From NCBI RefSeq assembly GCF_030817595.1, contig NZ_JAUSZN010000001.1, positions 6,312,001-6,376,000 of the forward strand: DNA of 64,000 nucleotides, read 5' to 3'. Source of the DNA: Neobacillus niacini. Its GTDB lineage: Bacteria > Bacillota > Bacilli > Bacillales > Cytobacillaceae. Position 1 is the first letter of the stretch. The number at the start of each line of letters is the position of its first letter. The translations under genes were made by a program, and so were the position numbers. This document shows, in pieces, positions 56,028 to 64,000 of the stretch. The notes beneath the pieces are model-generated. The model made no database searches. It was not told the DNA's origin and saw only the letters and a program-made list of their open reading frames with translations.

Positions 56028-56321
56028 ATGAATTCGTCATTGCCGGAAAAGGAAAAGCTGCTTTCTATGCTGACAGAGATACATGATCAATTAGAAGAAT
56101 TGGAGATAGTTTTGGAAGCATCTTTCTCAGACCTTCGCATTCAAATGAATAATGAAGAGCTAAATAAATTATCCGCACCTGTTCAAAGGCTCTCTAAGCT
56201 TGAAGAAAAAATAGATAAAATAAATTCAACAACAAATGAGACAAATGCTGAACAAAACAATTCAGTTACAAAAGCACTAAAACTTGAAATGGGCTTTTGG
56301 TTACCGATAGAATATGAATAA
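56028..56321 (+). CDS. Small coiled-coil protein at the yppD position
   Basis: A 97-residue acidic protein that begins MNSSLPEKEKLLSMLTEI and is predicted mostly helical with leucine heptads (LSMLTEIHDQLEELEIVLEA, LSKLEEKIDKIN). The end is EMGFWLPIEYE. I do not recognise a family. It lies where B. subtilis has yppD, between sspM and yppE. AGGAGG (56011-56016) is 11 bases before the ATG and 8 before the in-frame TTG at 56025, so TTG may be the true start. Confidence 0.7.
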   Translation: MNSSLPEKEKLLSMLTEIHDQLEELEIVLEASFSDLRIQMNNEELNKLSAPVQRLSKLEEKIDKINSTTNETNAEQNNSVTKALKLEMGFWLPIEYE

Positions 56322-56330
56322 GATAAAATT

Positions 56331-56362
56331 GAGTAGCTTTATTAAAAGCTGCTTTTTATTTT
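56331..56362 (+). terminator. Terminator between the yppD-position gene and yppE
   Basis: AGTAGCTTTT pairs with AAAAGCTGCT around ATT, followed by TTTATTTT. Confidence 0.75.
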
Positions 56363-56391
56363 GTAGTGTAATGGAGAAAGGAATAAGGGAA

Positions 56392-56748
56392 ATGTCAAAA
56401 GAAATACTGGATTTAACCAAAAAGCTGCTAAACTATAACCGTTTATTTATGAATTATTTCGAGGAAGCTCGGGAGACAGGGACCAGCCATGATTTTCATG
56501 AAGTGATTAAGCCATTTGCCAACGAGGTTAAAAAAGTAGCCCAAGAATGGGGTATATTAATGAAAAGCTGGTTAGTAATTAATCCGCATAAACATCTCCA
56601 TCTTAAACAAATCGATACGACTTTAGATCATATTGATCAATTATCCATACAGGCATTTTTCCCGAAAACAAGTCGGTCAAGATTTTTAAACGCAAATCGG
56701 ACAGTTGAATTTTTTTTGTTAGAAATTGTAAAAGAATTAGAAAAATAA
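56392..56748 (+). CDS. yppE: DUF1798 family protein YppE
   Basis: A 118-residue helical protein, MSKEILDLTKKLLNYNRLF, with GTSHDFHEVIKPFANEVKKV and an ending like YppE (FLLEIVKELEK). The reading frame is open from 56314, but that part would include a terminator; ATG 56392 is preceded by AAAGGAATAAGGGAA. Function unknown. Confidence 0.8.
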   Translation: MSKEILDLTKKLLNYNRLFMNYFEEARETGTSHDFHEVIKPFANEVKKVAQEWGILMKSWLVINPHKHLHLKQIDTTLDHIDQLSIQAFFPKTSRSRFLNANRTVEFFLLEIVKELEK

Positions 56749-56776
56749 AAAGAGATGCTTTGGTTGCATCTCTAAT
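56748..56776 (-). terminator. Terminator of yppF (minus strand)
   Basis: AGAGATGC (56751-56758) and GCATCTCT (56766-56773) form the stem; on the minus strand it is followed by TTTTTATTTTT. Confidence 0.85.
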
Positions 56777-56803
56777 AGGCTTGTCTTACTGTTTTTTTCT
56801 TTA

Positions 56804-57013
56804 TTATGATTTTTCGATGAGGGAGTCTTCCTTATAATCGTCAGGAATTACAGCGCCCAGAGCTTCAAGCTCACGTACAAGAAGGCGATATTCTTTGATG
56901 TTTATCTCGTTGTGAATATAAGCCTTTTTAGCAAAATCCATTAATGTGTTTACATCATCGGTGTTGTAATCCCGACTTTGATTAAATTTGCTTTTAAGTG
57001 AGCGAATGTCCAT
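56804..57013 (-). CDS. yppF: YppF-like protein
   Basis: A 69-residue protein: MDIRSLKSKFNQSRDYNTDD, VNTLMDFAKKAYIHNEINIK and EYRLLVRELEALGAVIPDDY. It matches the YppF family in length, EYR-LVRELEA-GA core and position. ATG 57013 after GGAGGAGTTACAT; ATG 57031 lies upstream of that ribosome site. Function unknown. Confidence 0.8.
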   Translation of the reverse strand: MDIRSLKSKFNQSRDYNTDDVNTLMDFAKKAYIHNEINIKEYRLLVRELEALGAVIPDDYKEDSLIEKS

Positions 57014-57198
57014 ATGTAACTCCTCCTTCATCTTTTTTTTATAGTAACACGAAAAAAAAGGATTCCTAGTTTTTAAAATATTTAAACTTTAGACAAATTT
57101 CTCTGCTTTTTGACATTGAAATCTATTTGGAAATATGCACCCCTCACTTCATTGTTACATAGTGTGTAGTAATGAAAATGCGGAGGAGATGTTTGCCC

Positions 57199-57759
57199 AT
57201 GCACGGTAGAAATAGATCAAACAATTATATAAATCATGGATACTCGGGGCAAATGAATTACAGGAACATGGGATATTATCCAGCTGATTTTCAATTCGTT
57301 CCTCGTAATCAGCCATATCAATACCAAGTACAAAGCATGGAGTGGTACCCATATCAACAACAGAACCCTTACTTTCAGCAGAACTATCAATCGCCATATA
57401 AACCTTATGATTCGACCTATCAGCCTGGTGGAAATCTTGCGCAAATGTCCAATCCAACGGGGCATTATCCTCCTAAAAATGCACAATTTTTATTTCAAAA
57501 CCCTCTACAGCCTAAGGAGGAAATGCTGTCAAATCAGTATATGCCGCAAATGAATGGATACAGTGTGATGAACCCGTATCCAAAACCGAATGCAATGATC
57601 AAGCAACCTGGGGGAATTCAATCTATTATGAACTCTTTTAAATCACAGGACGGGACAGTCGACGTTAATAAGATGGTGAATACAGCGGGGCAGGTAGTAA
57701 GTGCGGTAACCCAAGTATCGTCCCTTGTCAAAGGGCTTGGAGGAATATTTAAAGCATAA
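57199..57759 (+). CDS. yppG: YppG-like protein, Gln/Tyr/Asn/Pro-rich
   Basis: A 186-residue low-complexity protein (QYQVQSMEWYPYQQQNPYFQ, SPYKPYDSTYQPGG) with a conserved C-terminal end (SIMNSFKSQDGTVDVNKMVN, VSSLVKGLGGIFKA), as in YppG, which is regarded as spore-coat-like. GGAGGAG is 10 bases before ATG 57199 and 4 before TTG 57193. A coat role is inference from composition and family name. Confidence 0.78.
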   Translation: MHGRNRSNNYINHGYSGQMNYRNMGYYPADFQFVPRNQPYQYQVQSMEWYPYQQQNPYFQQNYQSPYKPYDSTYQPGGNLAQMSNPTGHYPPKNAQFLFQNPLQPKEEMLSNQYMPQMNGYSVMNPYPKPNAMIKQPGGIQSIMNSFKSQDGTVDVNKMVNTAGQVVSAVTQVSSLVKGLGGIFKA

Positions 57760-57766
57760 AACAGTA

Positions 57767-57797
57767 GAAAGACGGCAAAGGCCGTCTTTCTTTTTGG
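57767..57797 (+). terminator. Terminator of yppG
   Basis: GAAAGACGGC (57767-57776), loop AAAG, GCCGTCTTTC (57781-57790), then TTTTT. Confidence 0.92.
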
Positions 57798-57842
57798 GTA
57801 TTTGTCGAAAAATTTATGAATCGATTTTTTTATTTTACCTCT

Positions 57843-58322
57843 TTAGTCCTCAATATTAATCGTTTTACCTCTAACTTGTGGAATTCGGATGGTTAGTAAT
57901 CCGTCACGATATGAGGCCTTAACCAATTTTTCATTAATAGTCATAGGTATAGGAATAGTCCTTGAAAGTCTTTGTTGTGAAACCCTTTTTTGGAAAAAAT
58001 GTTTGTTTAAATCTTCCTTTGTTTCCATTTCTTTATTTTCAACGGAAATACTTACATGATTAGGTAAGACATTAAGACGTATTTGATCCTTTTTAACCCC
58101 CGGAAGCTCAGCTGTGATAATGTATTCATCCTCTGTTTCCCGAACCTCTACAGGAAAAGCTCCACTTGGAAACGGATTATTAAAAAATTCATCGATTGAT
58201 TGTAAAACTCCCTTTACGGGCTTTTCGTGAATAAAGTCATTCATCGTTCTAAAAAAATCACGAAATTGCTCAGGTTTAACCTTCTTTTGGTTGTTTTGGT
58301 CACTTGGAGGCATGGAAGACAT
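57843..58322 (-). CDS. Hsp20/alpha-crystallin family small heat-shock protein
   Basis: 159 residues: a variable N-terminal arm (EQFRDFFRTMNDFIHEKPV), the alpha-crystallin domain (FPVEVRETEDEYIITAELPG to the end of the domain) and the family GLLTIRIPQV motif near the C-terminus. ATP-independent holdase chaperone in general; spore-coat members of the family also exist in Bacillus. No CIRCE or CtsR operator seen next to it. ATG 58322 after GTGAGGGAAAGTTAG. Divergent from hcp. Confidence 0.88.
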   Translation of the reverse strand: MSSMPPSDQNNQKKVKPEQFRDFFRTMNDFIHEKPVKGVLQSIDEFFNNPFPSGAFPVEVRETEDEYIITAELPGVKKDQIRLNVLPNHVSISVENKEMETKEDLNKHFFQKRVSQQRLSRTIPIPMTINEKLVKASYRDGLLTIRIPQVRGKTINIED

Positions 58323-58437
58323 CTAACTTTCCCTCACTTTCCGTATTTTCTCACCATATCATATGCATTAGGCTATTGTTTGTGCAGGGGCATAAGTTTG
58401 CGATAAATTATGAACCTTTTATTACAACTGTATTTTT

Positions 58438-58453
58438 AGTGATAAATGTCACA
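58438..58453 (+). promoter_or_regulatory. CRP/FNR-type operator upstream of hcp
   Basis: AGTGATAAATGTCACA matches TGTGA-N6-TCACA in 9 of 10 defined positions. A -10 TATCAT (58475-58480) places transcription start near 58487, so the operator is centred at about -41.5, a class II activator position. Confidence 0.65.
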
Positions 58454-58514
58454 TGAAAATTTTTCTATTATTTATATCATGAGAATGTAATTTACCAGAA
58501 AGTGAGGGAACAAA

Positions 58515-59813
58515 ATGTTCTGTAATCAATGTGAACAAACTCCTGTTGGAGGCTGTACAGTGGTGGGTGTTTGTGGGAAAGATGAAACGATTTCAAGCTT
58601 GCAGGATACCATTATCTACGGATTAAAAGGAATCGCAGCCTACCGGACACATGCTAATCAACTAGGATATACGGATTCATTTGTTGATACAACGACACAA
58701 GAAGCACTTTATATGACATTAACGAATTCTAATTTCAATGTTCAAGAACATATCGAAATGGCAATGAAGGTGGGGCAGGCCACTGTTCGCGTGATGGAAA
58801 TGCTCGATGAAGCACATACAATGCGTCTGGGTATACCCGAGCCAAAACGCGTTAGCCAAAACAAAATTGAAGGAAAATGTATTGTAGTTTCAGGTCATAA
58901 CTTATTTGCACTTGAGGAATTACTTAAGCAGACAGAAGGGAAAGGCATTAATATTTATACACATTCTGAAATGCTGCCAGCACATGGGTACCCAGCGTTA
59001 AAGAAATATCCTCATTTAAAAGGTAATATCGGAAAGGCATGGTATGACCAACGACGCCTTTTCGAAAAATTCCCTGGTGCAATTCTTGCCACGACCAACT
59101 GTGTAATGCCAATTAAGGGTACATATGCAGATAGAATGTTTAGTTATGAAGTAGCAGGTCTTGAGAATGTACAAAAAATCATCAATGATGATTTTTCACT
59201 ATTAATAGAGAGAGCGTTAGAGCTTCCTGAAGCGGATATCCATTCGGACGAAACCTTGCTTACAGGTTTCCATCATGAAACGGTACTTGGCTTAGCACCA
59301 GAAGTTATAGAGGCAGTAAAGGCCGGTAAAATTAAACGGTTCTTTGTCATTGCTGGCTGTGATGCGCCTGGTAAAGGAGGAGAATATTATCGGGAATTAG
59401 CCACGTCACTTCCTCAGGAAACGGTTATTTTGACAACATCATGTGGTAAGTTCCGTTTTAACGATGTTGATTATGGTGTTGTTCCTGGAACAAATATTCC
59501 TCGTTATATCGATTTAGGGCAGTGTAATAACTCCGGATCTACAGTAAAGATTGCAATGGCACTGGCTGACGCATTTGGATGCGAAATCAATGAGCTTCCT
59601 GTTAGTATTGTATTATCTTGGTTCGAACAAAAAGCTGTAGCGATTCTTTTAGGGCTATTTAGCTTAGGAATACAGGATATTCGTATTGGACCAAAACCGC
59701 CTGAATTTATCTCAGAAGGTGTATTGCAGGTTCTAAAAGAAACTTTTAACCTAAAATTAATTGGTACCGCTCAAGAAGACATGGCAGACATGCTTCAGTT
59801 ATCAAAGGCTTAA
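58515..59813 (+). CDS. hcp: Hybrid-cluster protein (hydroxylamine/NO-related reductase)
   Basis: 432 residues. The N-terminal cysteines C3, C6, C14 and C20 (MFCNQCEQTPVGGCTVVGVC) bind the [4Fe-4S] cluster; hybrid-cluster ligands are in GHNLFALEELL, ATTNCVMPIKGTYADR, VIAGCDAPGKGGEYY, TTSCGKFRFND and LGQCNNSG. The length near 430, without the second three-helix bundle, suggests the shorter class. Hcp is known for hydroxylamine or nitric oxide reduction and is typical of anaerobic/nitrosative metabolism; B. subtilis does not have it as far as I recall. Convergent with a Crp/Fnr-family gene. Confidence 0.94.
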   Translation: MFCNQCEQTPVGGCTVVGVCGKDETISSLQDTIIYGLKGIAAYRTHANQLGYTDSFVDTTTQEALYMTLTNSNFNVQEHIEMAMKVGQATVRVMEMLDEAHTMRLGIPEPKRVSQNKIEGKCIVVSGHNLFALEELLKQTEGKGINIYTHSEMLPAHGYPALKKYPHLKGNIGKAWYDQRRLFEKFPGAILATTNCVMPIKGTYADRMFSYEVAGLENVQKIINDDFSLLIERALELPEADIHSDETLLTGFHHETVLGLAPEVIEAVKAGKIKRFFVIAGCDAPGKGGEYYRELATSLPQETVILTTSCGKFRFNDVDYGVVPGTNIPRYIDLGQCNNSGSTVKIAMALADAFGCEINELPVSIVLSWFEQKAVAILLGLFSLGIQDIRIGPKPPEFISEGVLQVLKETFNLKLIGTAQEDMADMLQLSKA

Positions 59814-59824
59814 ACCATATAGAA

Positions 59825-59856
59825 AAACCGCAGCTGTAAACGCTGCGGTTATTTAA
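59825..59856. terminator. Bidirectional terminator between hcp and the Crp/Fnr gene
   Basis: AACCGCAGC, loop TGTAAAC, GCTGCGGTT, with ATTT on the plus side and TTTTTCT on the minus side. Confidence 0.9.
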
Positions 59857-60551
59857 ATTAAGTTAATTTCTGAAAGCAGGACATCTATATCTAGAAGCAT
59901 ATTTCCATTATCATCTACTTCGATTAGTTCGTCCTTTTTCATTTTTGTCAGTGTCCTGCTGATGGTTTCGCGGGTAGTCCCGATCATACTGGCCAAATCA
60001 CGGTTCGTAAACTCAGACTTAAGTAGAATTGTTCCATCCTCTAATTCCTTTCCATCCTTTTGCCCAAGACGGATGAGGAGTTTGATTATTTGCTCATATG
60101 TATTGTTAAGTATTTGTTCTTCCAGCCGGTTTTGCAAATCTACGATTTTTTCTCCCAGCACCTTAAATACTTTAATACTTAGTTCAGGATACTCTATGAG
60201 AACACCTTCAAATTTTGAAATAGGGACTGCAATCAGAGTTGAGGGTTCAAGAACTTCTGCGTACGCAGGGTAACTGCCTTTTCTAAAGAATCCAACGTGT
60301 GGAAACATTTCACCCTTTTTCATCATGGCGACAATTTGTTCTTTTCCATTAATATCACTTTTGTATACCTTGATTTTTCCTTCATAAATGAAATAAACAT
60401 TTTCTAAAGGGTCACCTTGGAGAAAAACATGACTTTGCTTTTTCCATTCCCTTGCAATGGAAATGTTGGCAATCTTGGTTAATTCGTAGTCATCTAATTC
60501 CCTAAAAAGCATGAACTCAGAAAGCACCTTCTTAATATCCTCAATTCTCAT
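59853..60551 (-). CDS. Crp/Fnr-family transcription regulator
   Basis: 232 residues: N-terminal cyclic-nucleotide-binding-like beta barrel (EGKIKVYKSDINGKEQIVAM, GFFRKGSYPAYAEVLEP), long dimer helix, and C-terminal HTH (FTNRDLASMIGTTRETISRT). The recognition helix with RETISR resembles CRP/FNR readers of TGTGA half-sites. It contains no cysteine, so it is not an iron-sulfur FNR. It very likely controls hcp through the operator at 58438 (inference). Its own promoter would be in the 60552-60620 region, near mrfA. Confidence 0.88.
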   Translation of the reverse strand: MRIEDIKKVLSEFMLFRELDDYELTKIANISIAREWKKQSHVFLQGDPLENVYFIYEGKIKVYKSDINGKEQIVAMMKKGEMFPHVGFFRKGSYPAYAEVLEPSTLIAVPISKFEGVLIEYPELSIKVFKVLGEKIVDLQNRLEEQILNNTYEQIIKLLIRLGQKDGKELEDGTILLKSEFTNRDLASMIGTTRETISRTLTKMKKDELIEVDDNGNMLLDIDVLLSEINLI

Positions 60552-60630
60552 GCTATACCTCCACAGCCGAAATAAAATACCTTATACTATTGTAACAGAC
60601 AAATAAATAATAATTAACAAGCTTTTTCTG

Positions 60631-60651
60631 CGAACGTTTATTCGCTATAAT
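60631..60651 (+). promoter_or_regulatory. mrfA promoter -10 with overlapping LexA-like palindrome
   Basis: CGAACGTTTATTCG (60631-60644) is one base from the Bacillus LexA pattern CGAAC-N4-GTTCG; with outer G and C, arms GCGAA/TTCGC are perfect. It ends one base before TATAAT (60646-60651). Confidence 0.5.
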
Positions 60652-60670
60652 GGAGTAACGAGGTGATCCT

Positions 60671-62947
60671 ATGAAATTGAAAAAAAACCTGCAAGAAATT
60701 CTTGCCGATTTAAAAATAAATGACAGTTTTAAAGAAAATATTGTTACCTGGAAAACACTTGAAGCCAAAGAAGCCCAAACCGTGTCTCTTCCAGACAACC
60801 TTCATACGGCATTAAAAGAATCACTGAATAGTAGAGGAATTGAAAAGCTGTATACACATCAAAAAACTGCATATGAAAATATTATGGCTGGAAATAGTGT
60901 AGTAGCCGTAACTCCTACTGCTTCAGGTAAAACATTATGTTATAACCTGCCAGTACTACAAAGTATTTTATCCAACCCAAGCGCTAGGGCTCTTTATATG
61001 TTTCCTACCAAAGCACTGGCACAGGACCAAAAGAGTGAAATAAATGAAATCATCCAGGAGGCGGGAATTGATATTAATAGTTATACCTATGACGGCGATA
61101 CGCCAGCAAACATTCGTCAAAAAGTACGTAAAGCTGGACATGTAGTCATTACCAACCCAGATATGCTTCATTCAGCCATCCTGCCTCATCATACAAAATG
61201 GGTTTCACTTTTCGAGAACCTCAAATTTGTGGTGATTGATGAGCTTCATACGTATCGAGGTGTCTTTGGAAGCCACGTGGCCAATGTCATTCGCAGGCTA
61301 AAACGGATTTGTCGTTACTACGGCAGCAACCCCGTATTTATTTGTACATCTGCTACAATTGCCAACCCGTTTGAACTTGCTGAAAATCTCACCGAAGAAA
61401 AAATGGTCTTGATTGATAATAATGGCGCTCCAAGTGGAAACAAACACTTTCTTTTTTATAATCCGCCTATTGTAAATAAGCCCTTAAATATAAGAAGAAG
61501 TGCAACACTTGAGGTTCGGAAGATCGCAGGGGAATTGCTAAAGAATAAAATTCAAACGATTGTCTTTGCCAGAAGCAGAGTTCGAGTAGAGATCATTTTA
61601 ACCTATCTGCAAGAATTGGTTAAAAATCAATTAGGTGCTAAATCCATTATGGGATATCGCGGTGGCTATTTACCGACCGAACGGAGAAAAATTGAAAAAG
61701 GCCTGCGTTCCGGAGATATTTATGGAGTAGTCAGTACCAATGCACTCGAGCTGGGAGTGGATATAGGCCAGCTTCAGGTATGTATTATGACTGGTTACCC
61801 TGGAACCATTTCCAGTGCATGGCAGCAGGCAGGGAGAGCAGGAAGAAGACATGGGGAAGCCCTTGTTATTATGGTTGCAAGTTCTAGCCCGCTCGATCAA
61901 TATATTATCCAAAACCCAGAATACTTTTTTAATAAAAGTCCAGAGACAGCAAGGATTAATCCTGATAACCTGATTATCCTAATTGATCATATGAAATGTG
62001 CGGCTTTTGAGCTGCCTTTTAAAGCTGGCGAGCAGTTTGGAAACGTTGGAACGGAGGATTTGCTAGAATATTTGACTGAGGAACGGATTTTGTACCAGAA
62101 CGGTGATAAATGGTATTGGATGAACGATTCTTTTCCAGCACATAATATTAGTTTGCGCTCCGCTTCACAGGAAAATGTTATCATTGTGGATCAATCAGAT
62201 GTTGCTAATGTAAGGGTAATCGGAGAAATGGACCGTTTCTCGGCTATGACCCTGCTGCATGATGAAGCCATCTATCTGCATCAAGGAACCCAATTTCAGG
62301 TAGAAAAACTCGATTGGGAAGAAAAAAAGGCATTTGTTCGGGAAGTAGATGTGGATTACTTCACTGATGCTAATCTAGCCGTACAACTAAAGGTGTTAGA
62401 AGAGGACAAACTTAAAAAGATGGAGTATGCAGAAGTTGGCTATGGGGATGTGAGTGTCCGTGCAATGGCGACCATCTTTAAGAAAATCAAATTTGAGACC
62501 CATGAAAATATCGGTTCTGGCCCAATCCATCTCCCTGAAGAGGAGCTCCACACGAGTGCTGCATGGATTTCGCTAAATAAGTCTTTCGCTGAAATGGGAC
62601 AGGAGCGATTAGAGCAGGGGCTTGTTGGAACCGCACATGCCTTGAATCATATTGCACCATTATTTGTCATGGCAGATCCACAAGATATTCATGTGATTCC
62701 ACAAGTTAAAGCTGACCATAACGAAAAGCCGACCATTTTCTTCTATGACCGTTATCCTGGCGGCATTGGTTTAGCTGAGAAAATTCATTCTGGAATGTCA
62801 GTGGTATTTTCGGAAACAAAAAAAATGATTGATAACTGTAAATGTCAAACCGGATGTCCATCGTGCATTGGAACAGACGCAGCAGGTGAGACCGCAAAAA
62901 GGGATACATTAAAAATAATCGAAGCTTTTATAAATCCTTCCAATTAA
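60671..62947 (+). CDS. mrfA: DEAD/DEAH-box helicase MrfA (YprA)
   Basis: 758 residues. Helicase motifs: TPTASGKTLCYNLP (Walker A), MFPTKALAQDQ, DELHTYRG (DExH), STNALELGVDIG and QQAGRAGRR. The C-terminal DUF1998-type domain ends with four cysteines (723, 725, 729, 732, in CKCQTGCPSCIG) that likely bind zinc. In B. subtilis, YprA with YprB forms MrfAB, which repairs mitomycin C adducts outside nucleotide excision repair. GAGGTGATCCT precedes the ATG, and mrfB follows after 17 bases. Confidence 0.94.
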   Translation: MKLKKNLQEILADLKINDSFKENIVTWKTLEAKEAQTVSLPDNLHTALKESLNSRGIEKLYTHQKTAYENIMAGNSVVAVTPTASGKTLCYNLPVLQSILSNPSARALYMFPTKALAQDQKSEINEIIQEAGIDINSYTYDGDTPANIRQKVRKAGHVVITNPDMLHSAILPHHTKWVSLFENLKFVVIDELHTYRGVFGSHVANVIRRLKRICRYYGSNPVFICTSATIANPFELAENLTEEKMVLIDNNGAPSGNKHFLFYNPPIVNKPLNIRRSATLEVRKIAGELLKNKIQTIVFARSRVRVEIILTYLQELVKNQLGAKSIMGYRGGYLPTERRKIEKGLRSGDIYGVVSTNALELGVDIGQLQVCIMTGYPGTISSAWQQAGRAGRRHGEALVIMVASSSPLDQYIIQNPEYFFNKSPETARINPDNLIILIDHMKCAAFELPFKAGEQFGNVGTEDLLEYLTEERILYQNGDKWYWMNDSFPAHNISLRSASQENVIIVDQSDVANVRVIGEMDRFSAMTLLHDEAIYLHQGTQFQVEKLDWEEKKAFVREVDVDYFTDANLAVQLKVLEEDKLKKMEYAEVGYGDVSVRAMATIFKKIKFETHENIGSGPIHLPEEELHTSAAWISLNKSFAEMGQERLEQGLVGTAHALNHIAPLFVMADPQDIHVIPQVKADHNEKPTIFFYDRYPGGIGLAEKIHSGMSVVFSETKKMIDNCKCQTGCPSCIGTDAAGETAKRDTLKIIEAFINPSN

Positions 62948-62964
62948 ATCGAGGAAGTGCTGAA

Positions 62965-64000
62965 ATGTCATTGAAAAATAAATTAAATCGTCTAAAACCG
63001 CATATTTCAGGAGGAGCAACAGAAAAAAACACAACTCCTCCCTCTGAATCTGCAAGGATCGAGATACCATTCCTTCCTAAATGGGAAAGTGAAAATGTGT
63101 CCCCTTATTTTTTAGATCAGGATTACTGTCTCATTCGTGAAGTGAAATATCCGTTGTCACAAAAGCATGGTCATTACCATTTTCATGATTTTCTTACAGC
63201 TGTTGATATTTGGAATAAGCAGCCTATTAGCCATCCCTTATCAGCCGAAGGGCATTCTGCCGAAGAATTATTCTTTTTTGATACAGAAACAACAGGCCTT
63301 GGCGGTGGAGTTGGGAATACGATTTTTTTACTTGGTTATGCGAGTGTAATTGGTGAAAACCTTGTTTTAAGGCAGCATATTCTCCCGCATCCAGGTGCAG
63401 AAGTCCCGTTATATCAAAGCTTTCTCGAGAACGTTAACTATAAAACATTAGTCACATATAATGGGAAATCCTTTGATTGGCCGCAAGTAAAAACCAGGCA
63501 TACCCTTGTAAGAGATCATGTACCAAAGCTTCCAGCTTTTGGTCACTTTGATTTATTTCATGCTGCAAGAAGACTTTGGAAACATAAATTGGATCGTTTA
63601 AAGTTGGCGGTCGTCGAAAAGGATGTCTTAGGAATAGAACGGCAAGATGATATCCCGGGTTTTTTGGCTCCGATGATTTATTTTGATTTCATTGAAAGTA
63701 AGCAGCCTGATGGAATGCTTGGAATCATAAAGCACAATGAAATCGATATATTATCGCTTGTTACGTTATATACCCATCTAACCTTTCAACTCTGTGGAAT
63801 AGACAACAACCAAACAAGGAAAGAATCATTTGAAGTCGGACGTTGGTATGCTTCACTCGGTGAAAAAGATGAAGCTAGAAAGGTACTGACGAAGCTTGTA
63901 GAAGGCAGCGATTTTACATCTTTACAAGCTAAGCTCGCATTGGCCTATCAATCTAAAAAAGAACAAAACTGGGAAAATAGTTTACCGTTATTTATTGAAG
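62965..64000 (+). CDS. mrfB: DEDD-type exonuclease MrfB (YprB), 3' partial
   Basis: The frame starts with ATG 62965 (after GAGGAAGTGCTGAA) and remains open to the end of the window (345 codons), so the C-terminus is missing. Starts MSLKNKLNRLKPHI. RNase H-like exonuclease motifs: FFDTETTGLGGGVGNTIFLL, VTYNGKSFDWPQV, and HNEIDILSLVTLY. A TPR-like region begins after about residue 285 (FEVGRWYASLGEKDEARKVL). Partner of MrfA in mitomycin-adduct repair. B. subtilis YprB is a little over 400 residues, so about 70 should follow. Confidence 0.93.
   Translation, partial: MSLKNKLNRLKPHISGGATEKNTTPPSESARIEIPFLPKWESENVSPYFLDQDYCLIREVKYPLSQKHGHYHFHDFLTAVDIWNKQPISHPLSAEGHSAEELFFFDTETTGLGGGVGNTIFLLGYASVIGENLVLRQHILPHPGAEVPLYQSFLENVNYKTLVTYNGKSFDWPQVKTRHTLVRDHVPKLPAFGHFDLFHAARRLWKHKLDRLKLAVVEKDVLGIERQDDIPGFLAPMIYFDFIESKQPDGMLGIIKHNEIDILSLVTLYTHLTFQLCGIDNNQTRKESFEVGRWYASLGEKDEARKVLTKLVEGSDFTSLQAKLALAYQSKKEQNWENSLPLFIE

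Overview
The window comes from a low-GC, endospore-forming member of the Bacillaceae. It carries sleB-ypeB, spoIVA, a predicted sspM and ypjB, and gene after gene matches the order of the Bacillus subtilis sleB...ypfD...spoIVA-hbs...aro...qcr...panBCD...ponA-recU...yprAB arm. Several proteins differ from B. subtilis, and the intergenic repeats are of a kind common in Neobacillus/Mesobacillus-type genomes, so it is probably a relative of those rather than B. subtilis itself (inference; no search was run).

Layout. 1-2408: the 3' part of sleB, then ypeB and a small gene ypfB, interrupted downstream by an IS1182-type insertion sequence (about 2426-4104) that landed in what looks like the ypfB terminator. 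4256-12962: cmk, plsC, the S1 protein ypfD, fni, ypzI (reverse), yphA/seaA, der, gpsA, a nested 424-bp repeat element, yphE and yphF. 13290-19795: spoIVA, hbs, folE-mtrB, the menaquinone branch hepS-menG-hepT, and ndk. 20031-26260: the aromatic supraoperon aroC-aroB-aroH-hisC-tyrA-aroA. The cheR gene and the trpEDCFBA block that B. subtilis has here are absent. 26365-33458: a degenerate amidohydrolase-like gene, ypiA-ypiB-ypiF, the menaquinol:cytochrome c reductase operon qcrABC, ypjA and ypjB. 33509-41104: a membrane Zn-peptidase, ypjC (reverse), a MazG-like protein, dapB, mgsA, bshB1-bshA, cca and birA. 41135-43449: panBCD behind a strong promoter and a leader with competing terminator/antiterminator folds. 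43578-51297: dinG, a secreted metallo-beta-lactamase-fold protein without its metal motif, ypmA, ypmB, aspB, dnaD, nth, ypoC. 51321-57759: ponA and recU on the minus strand, then yppC, sspM, and the ypp cluster. 57843-64000: a small heat-shock protein, hcp with a convergent Crp/Fnr-family regulator, and the mitomycin-repair pair mrfA-mrfB (yprA-yprB, the latter cut by the window end).

Most genes are core housekeeping or sporulation genes. Chorismate from aroA/B/C feeds tyrosine/phenylalanine here and, in general, menaquinone; hepS/hepT/menG complete the menaquinone that QcrABC oxidises. ponA/recU, dnaD, dinG, nth and mrfAB are cell-wall and DNA-maintenance genes.

The less ordinary signals lie between genes: two hairpins that bury the ribosome binding sites of ypfB and ypjB (the second with a SigE-like -10 in its loop), the panB attenuator, a CRP-type operator at about -41.5 of hcp, a LexA-like palindrome at the mrfA promoter, an IS that duplicated a terminator, and at least two families of GC-rich repeats inserted within one another. 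I see no CRISPR array, prophage, rRNA or tRNA, and no defence-type or other wholly new multigene system.
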